Origin: Litoditis marina
Taxonomy: Eukaryota; Nematoda; Chromadorea; Rhabditida; Rhabditidae
Direction: 5' to 3'
Assembly: GCA_964036275.1 (NCBI GenBank)
Contig: OZ038434.1
Coordinates: 642,560 to 706,559 of the forward strand
Length of the DNA stretch: 64,000 nucleotides
Part shown: in pieces, positions 59,201-64,000 of the stretch
Layout: each line of letters opens with the position of its first letter
Position numbering within the stretch: position 1 is the first letter of the stretch
Made by a program: the position numbers and the translations under genes
The notes under the pieces: generated by a model
The model's database searches: none
Seen by the model: only the letters and a program-made list of their open reading frames with translations
What the model was told of the DNA's origin: nothing

Positions 59201-61463
59201 TCTCAAGTTCGAATGATTATTATGGTATTTACTAACTCAGTTGAAATATATATTACTTGTATCAATATGTCAAAACAAATTATTTTTATGTAAGTTTATC
59301 AAAACTTGGAAAACCACACTTTCGAACTTGGAGTGCGTTTTAAAACAAAATAAATCATTAATCGGGAGTAAAACGTTGGATCTTATGAAAAATCACTCAT
59401 TGTATCATGATAGGAATTTTCACCAAATAACCATGCAATAAGGTTTTTCGAACAATCTTGACCAAAATTATCGAGTAAAACTACCATTTTTGAAAAACAT
59501 CATGGTTTTTGACCGAAATTTGACATTTAGTACAAATCGAAGAAAAAATCGTTCATACTTTTTGGTAGCTAGATGAAGCGACATTGCTGCTGCCAATATG
59601 AGCGACAGCAGCATTTTGAAAATGCTACGCGGCGACTGCTGCTGTCGCCTAATTCAGCGACAGGAAGTATGAACCCTGCCTCAGGCTGGTTTGATTCCAA
59701 GACATTGATTGCTCTGTCAATAGTCCTAATGGAGTCTAGAGTATCTGGAGTAGTTGTTCATTGAGTTTTCTGAAAGTTAAGTTACCCAAAGAAAAGAATA
59801 GAGGCTTCGACTGTCAATTACGTCAATATCATCCCGATCAGTTTTGTGCTGGACTTATCCAGTCCACGTTCGTAACCCCAGTGTTTTATCATACGTATTT
59901 CCCACGTGTATGTCTCCAGCGGCTACGAGTTAATTCCAGGTCTATTGTTGTCTGGGTGTTTTGTGTCTAACTGGTCGTCTGGAGTCGATCGATAGAGATC
60001 GAACTGCCGAGTGGCTGGCACAACGCCAATGCGCCAGCGGCGGACTCAACGGTAGCTACTCTATGTCACTCATCTCGTCTCTATCTATTCATGCACATTT
60101 CGTGTATTGGGAAATATGTTGAAAAGACAAACTCAAAAGAGAACTAGTGTTGCACTCACTGATTATTCGAAAGTAACAAATTCATTCCCAGATGAGAAAG
60201 TTCGAAATGTTTTTGACCTGTATCAGAGGGGAAGTACTATCGGTATAGTTGGATGGAACTAAAATTGTATCCGTGTTGCTGTTCAGGTCGCCCTGAGAAG
60301 TTGCCAGATGTGTGTTACTCGTGGTGGGTTCTCGCCTCTCTCGCAATGCTCAAACGACTGCATTGGATCGATCAGGTAATACAACATCAGTAGAACATGA
60401 TCAATACATTAGCACTCATCTACTGATTGCAATATAAAAAGCGCCCAGCTCTCTACCTAAATATTCAGTTTCATCTATCAAACGAATCATTCCGTCTCAC
60501 CTGCAACGGTTAATGTTTGCTTCAACCTAAGCTCTCCTTTCTGGAGATTGATGGGACCTCATTTATTTGGCTGACTTCTCCACATGCTTGTTTCTACAGT
60601 ACTCGTTCGCTTTCGAATCGGCGTAGAGAGCGTAATAAACTCTTCAAGTGGGGCGTAAACACGTTTTACTGCTGGAGGCGGTTGAAATCTCACCATGTAT
60701 GAATAATTTGAGTAAAACGCCGGCGCCTTGGCAGTGTTAGTCCCTGATTTCCCCACCGCCCCTCACGACCCTCCTGAAGTTCAGTGTACTTGTGCACATC
60801 AGGTCAGAATCAGGTACTTTGAAGGATATTTTTCAGAAGGCGATGACGTCCTTCATTCTGGCTTGTCAGGATGACGAAACTGGCGGATTCGCCGATCGAC
60901 CCGGAGACTATGTGAGTCGTCTACCAATTGCTCTCTAAATACGAATGGTTTTTATCGAAATTATCACTCGTGGTTGTTGAAAAGAACTATTCAGCCAACT
61001 TAATAAAGTTGTTAAAAGGGTAGATATTCAATTTTCTCTGATATTACTCAATTGAAGTGCCACATCCAACCTTCAATGTGGAAAGTCACGTGTTCAATCT
61101 CAAATAAACTGATCTATTCTATAATCTATTCCTACTTAGGGAATATTCTATGGTTGAAATTACATGTTCAGTTATGACCCGACTTGTTGCGTGTGCGCCA
61201 TGCAGTGGCTACTGCAGCGAGAAACATATATTATTACAGTGACGGGCTCGATTCGATTGCTTGTCTTGTCGCATAGGTATGGTGCTTGAGCATGTCCACG
61301 ATTAACTTGATAATAGTAATAACTGGAAGTGTTTCAGCCAGATCCATTCCACACTCTGTTCGGAGTAGCCGGTCTATCTCTCTTCGGAAGTCCGGAATTG
61401 GAACCAATCGATGCTGTGTTCTGTATGACCAAGAAAAGTTTAAAAGACAAAACTATTTGCTAA
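56212..61463 (+). CDS. ggtb-1 (RABGGTB orthologue): Rab geranylgeranyltransferase beta subunit
   Basis: Exons 56552-56677, 56905-56979, 57633-57755, 58173-58278, 58737-58900, 59940-60051, 60287-60375, 60837-60911 and 61338-61463 join in phase to 331 residues, the length of the human protein. Landmarks: LRLSGIYW, prenyltransferase repeats with GG motifs ([67 protein letters not shown]), and the zinc ligands Asp/Cys in LPDVCYSWW and His in DPFHTLFG. With the alpha subunit and REP it attaches two geranylgeranyl groups to Rab C-terminal cysteines in the cytosol. Exon 56552 has no in-frame ATG; the best start is ATG 56212-56214 abutting a GTATGT donor, giving [13 protein letters not shown]; this joining is inferred. 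AATAAA at 61629 is the likely polyadenylation signal. Confidence 0.95.
56729..56758 (+). CDS. Possible alternative terminal exon giving a truncated product
   Basis: CTTTCAG acceptor at 56728, in phase after exon 56552-56677, reads VKQRMIIVE and stop. AATAAA follows at 56832-56837. Its use would end the protein after about 53 residues, before any prenyltransferase repeat. Confidence 0.35.
   Translation: MKQRMIIVE
58395..58500. repeat. 22-bp minisatellite, about five units
   Basis: GTATTCGTCTCCAAAGTGAA plus AA repeated with an exact 22-bp period in intron 5 of the Rab transferase beta gene. Confidence 0.95.
58926..59680. mobile_element. 755-bp inverted-repeat element, Harbinger-like
   Basis: Ends GGCAGGGTTCATACTTCCTG then TCGCTGAATT, inverted at the right end; flanked by TCA on both sides (58923-58925, 59681-59683), compatible with a 3-bp PIF/Harbinger target duplication, though the ends are partly self-complementary so this is not decisive. 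Further CGTCGC/GCGACA words lie inside. No transposase seen. In intron 6 of the Rab transferase beta gene. Confidence 0.85.
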
Positions 61464-63523
61464 GACTACAGTTGTTAACGATAATTGTGGTCCAGTTGGA
61501 CATGTTTCTGTGATTGCGTTCCCTATTTGACACGTGCTTTTGAATTGTCAAATCTGCCGGTGATTCACTTTCTACTGTACAGTAATTATTCACTTAGTTT
61601 GTATGCTTTCCATGTTTCCGTTATATTGAATAAATTGTGACGGTCACCTTGTATGAGTGTGGTTGTGTCGATTATTATCGTTTAGGGGGAGGTGTGTGAA
61701 GTGTGTCTCGTTTTCTCGACCTCGCTGCCCTTGGCGGCTCTTCTTTGATGAGGCGCCACGCGTTTCTAATTAGAATACCGCCCACCAACTTGACTTCCTT
61801 TAATCAAGCGACCAATCCGACACTTTTACGACCATACCATCTTGAAACCGCTATTAGGATAACTAATTGTTGTGCACCAGTTAAGACTTACGGTAACAGA
61901 TGCAAACCTATATATTCTCTATTCAGTTAACAAGAAAAGGTCAGAGATTGTTTCTCTCACAATAAAAACCTATCGATCTGTACCAGATTAAATGTTCACG
62001 TGAAAAAGAGCAAAGCAAGTGTGCGAACTGTACGTGCACGTTTTAGAATTGTCATGTTTTATTACGTCTACAACTATGCATTTGGCTCTATAGTTTGTAT
62101 CAGCAGATTTCTGTGATGATCCAGTTAATTTAATTTCTGTTCGAGAACGGGACACATTCTCCTATGTAGTGTTCTAGCAGCAGTGTGGTCAAATATCATA
62201 TATTTGTTTTCAAACGGTTCGAAGCATTGCTTTCTTCCTTATTTCTGACCTATTCAATCTATATTTTTATGGCACGTTTGTTAGAATACACCTGGCAAAA
62301 TCTATGTTTTCAATTCTCACGTATAACATTGGTATCGTTGGTCGAGTTCTCGCAAACCTCAGTTTGTAGTGAGAACTTCGGCTCATTTTGTAGTGTGAAC
62401 TTCGAATTACAAGTGAAAACAAACCACAATGTGGCTGAGCCTCTCATTATTTCTTTCTTCGTTTCTCTTTCCTCCCCTTTCCCATTCTTCTCTTTTCTAC
62501 GTAATGTGTGAATAGTGTTACGTACGTTGATGTTGAGATGAGATAAGAAAACATTTTCTCTAATGGTCGCGTGCTGTGCAATTCAGCCCATTACCATGAC
62601 AGATATCGGATAATTAGGTTAACAGCAGTCATGATCGAAGAGCACAGAAAAACACTGAACTACCGTAACCAGCTCGCAATCGGTTTAAAGTAGGACGATT
62701 ATGTGGTCCAATCGCAACGCTTCAGTCCTTTAAACTGCAATACATTTTTCAATTGCAGTTTAAAGGACCGTTGACACGGGATTATTCCACATAATCATCC
62801 TTCTTTAACATCATATAAGACTTATCCATTTGAAAACATTAAAAGTGGTATTTTTCTCTTCTAGAACAAAGTGTTATTCTGACAATACAAAGCGTTATAT
62901 ATTTTTGTATTTGACATCACACTTTGTTCTACAACTTTCAAAGAAGGAAATTTTACCGCGTTTTTCGAATAGCCAGTTTTTCATGCTAGCGATAGTGAAA
63001 GGAGTCGGCTGGAAAATTTTCCGACGGATCCAAAAAGATACACCCAGTTCATTCTCTCTATGGTTGGCAAAATTGAGCAGATTGCTCCGATAAATGCGGA
63101 ATCTCTTAGACCGGACTTCTTAGTATAGTCCACATCACTGCTACGTGGGCTCTTACCGTGATATTCGCCCTATTATCATAGGTGACACTACTTCTGAATG
63201 ATTTTGAATCAAATCTACGCAAAACCTAGCGGTGGTATGAAATTTGTACGGAAGGAATATACGGTCATGCCTATAGTGAATACAAAGGTAACAACATCCC
63301 TGATGACCATCAGGGTTGTTGTTGCATTTGCATTCACCCACTATAAATTTGATGTTGTAGGGAAAAAAAAGGAAACCGTTCGACACGTTTGGTTTGGAAT
63401 CGTTCGGTAGTTTACAGCTTCTTGTATTGTAATAAATGTGACATGCTTCGATTGGTGTATTTTGTAGGAGAATGTCTGTGTAGTATTGATTAATAGCCAA
63501 TAAAGTGACTGGTGTTCCTTCTC
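61464..63523. other. Intergenic region with no recognised gene
   Basis: Two kilobases after the Rab transferase beta stop. AATAAA at 61629-61634 probably ends that transcript. The only clear feature is the inverted-repeat element at 62683-62811. Another plus-strand AATAAA at about 63499 has no gene attached. Open frames at 62830-63093 and 63153-63500 show no recognisable protein features. Confidence 0.5.
62683..62811. mobile_element. Inverted-repeat element, copy 2 of the 119-bp family
   Basis: Nearly identical to 34698-34816: TTTAAAGTAGGACGATTATG at the left, ATAATCATCCTTCTTTAAC at the right, and the central CAGTCCTTTAAACTGCAATA hairpin. Its arms pair better than in copy 1. Confidence 0.9.
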
Positions 63524-63622
63524 CTAGTTTCCAGCCTCTGCCCGCAACTGGGTACTGTAGGTGTTGGGGGCGGGGCCAGGTCCGCCCATAAGCTGGTACA
63601 TTCCACGCTCATTTGCATTATT
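63524..63622 (-). CDS. Terminal exon of an unidentified gene entering from the right
   Basis: A 99-base open segment after a TATTGTAG acceptor (63624-63623) reads NNANERGMYQLMGGPGPAPN, then TYSTQLRAEAGN and stop. GC content (about 58%) is well above the surroundings, and the Gly/Pro-rich text looks like real coding sequence. The family is not recognised; upstream exons would be at higher coordinates, mostly beyond the window. Confidence 0.55.
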   Translation of the reverse strand, partial: NNANERGMYQLMGGPGPAPNTYSTQLRAEAGN

Positions 63623-64000
63623 CTACAATAGAAAGTGTCACTATCCTTTCCCTCTTTCTTCGCTATCAATGTTCTTATAACATTTTTATTTGGAGAGTAA
63701 TAACTGTATTTGACCAATGGAAGTTTTCTCTTACGTCCACAATTTTTTGTTCGTTTGCATTACCAGTTTTCTCTAGAAAAACAAAAAGTATGGCTTTTTC
63801 CATTACCATTCTTGTGTTGAAAATAACTATTAGCTTAGGAGGAACCTGTAAAAATATTTAGTGGTGCTGAAAGCTTTTGACTGTAAGATTCACAAAGTTT
63901 TCGCATACTAGTATTAGCCTATTGTGAGAATTTTCCATTCAAACGAAATCTAGTAGGAAAGATGACCAATATCGAAGTGGCAGTTTGCTCTTGGAACAGC
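63623..64000. other. Right-edge stretch, presumably intron of the unidentified gene
   Basis: AT-rich; no further exon is convincing. Confidence 0.4.

Overview
The window is eukaryotic nuclear DNA, most probably from a nematode. Genes are dense and intron-rich, splice acceptors are mostly TTTCAG or TTGCAG, and several start codons sit within a few bases of an acceptor-like site with no upstream cis exon in view (9075, 25117, about 32784, 43613, 44840), as expected for spliced-leader trans-splicing. The ribosomal proteins L11 and L5 read like nematode orthologues. No species is assigned.

Layout, left to right: an ADAM17/TACE-like membrane metalloprotease (-, 705-7863, C-terminus off the left edge); V-ATPase subunit H (+, 9076-14142); a TSSK-like protein kinase (-, 14983-24492) whose second intron holds a 5.8-kb segment bounded by 205-bp inverted repeats; a divergent PP1-family phosphatase (+, 25124-29593); ribosomal protein L11 (-, 29942-32780); mitochondrial HMG-CoA lyase (+, 33137-39832); ribosomal protein L5 (-, 40962-43609); a Schlafen-like (AlbA_2-like) protein with a C-terminal membrane anchor (+, 44850-55690); Rab geranylgeranyltransferase beta (+, about 56212-61463); and the last exon of an unidentified gene entering from the right (-, 63524-63622). 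Exon chains were built by hand and checked for splice sites and reading phase; every complete chain except the Rab transferase start closes exactly.

Three intronic copies of the U17/snR30 H/ACA snoRNA, needed for 18S rRNA processing, lie in the L11 gene (one) and the L5 gene (two). The kinase and the phosphatase share a 631-bp divergent upstream region, which suggests co-expression (possibly in sperm). The Schlafen-like gene resembles in architecture the membrane-anchored subunit of the nematode piRNA-precursor nuclease PUCH, and appears to have two alternative last exons, one with and one without the anchor.

Introns and intergenic DNA are full of small inverted-repeat elements. Several have target-site duplications readable in the sequence: 8-bp (hAT-like), TA (mariner-like) and possibly TCA (Harbinger-like). 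There are also two 5'-truncated non-LTR retrotransposon ends, a 130-bp tandem array carrying TGACGTCA, and numerous long G/C homopolymer runs.
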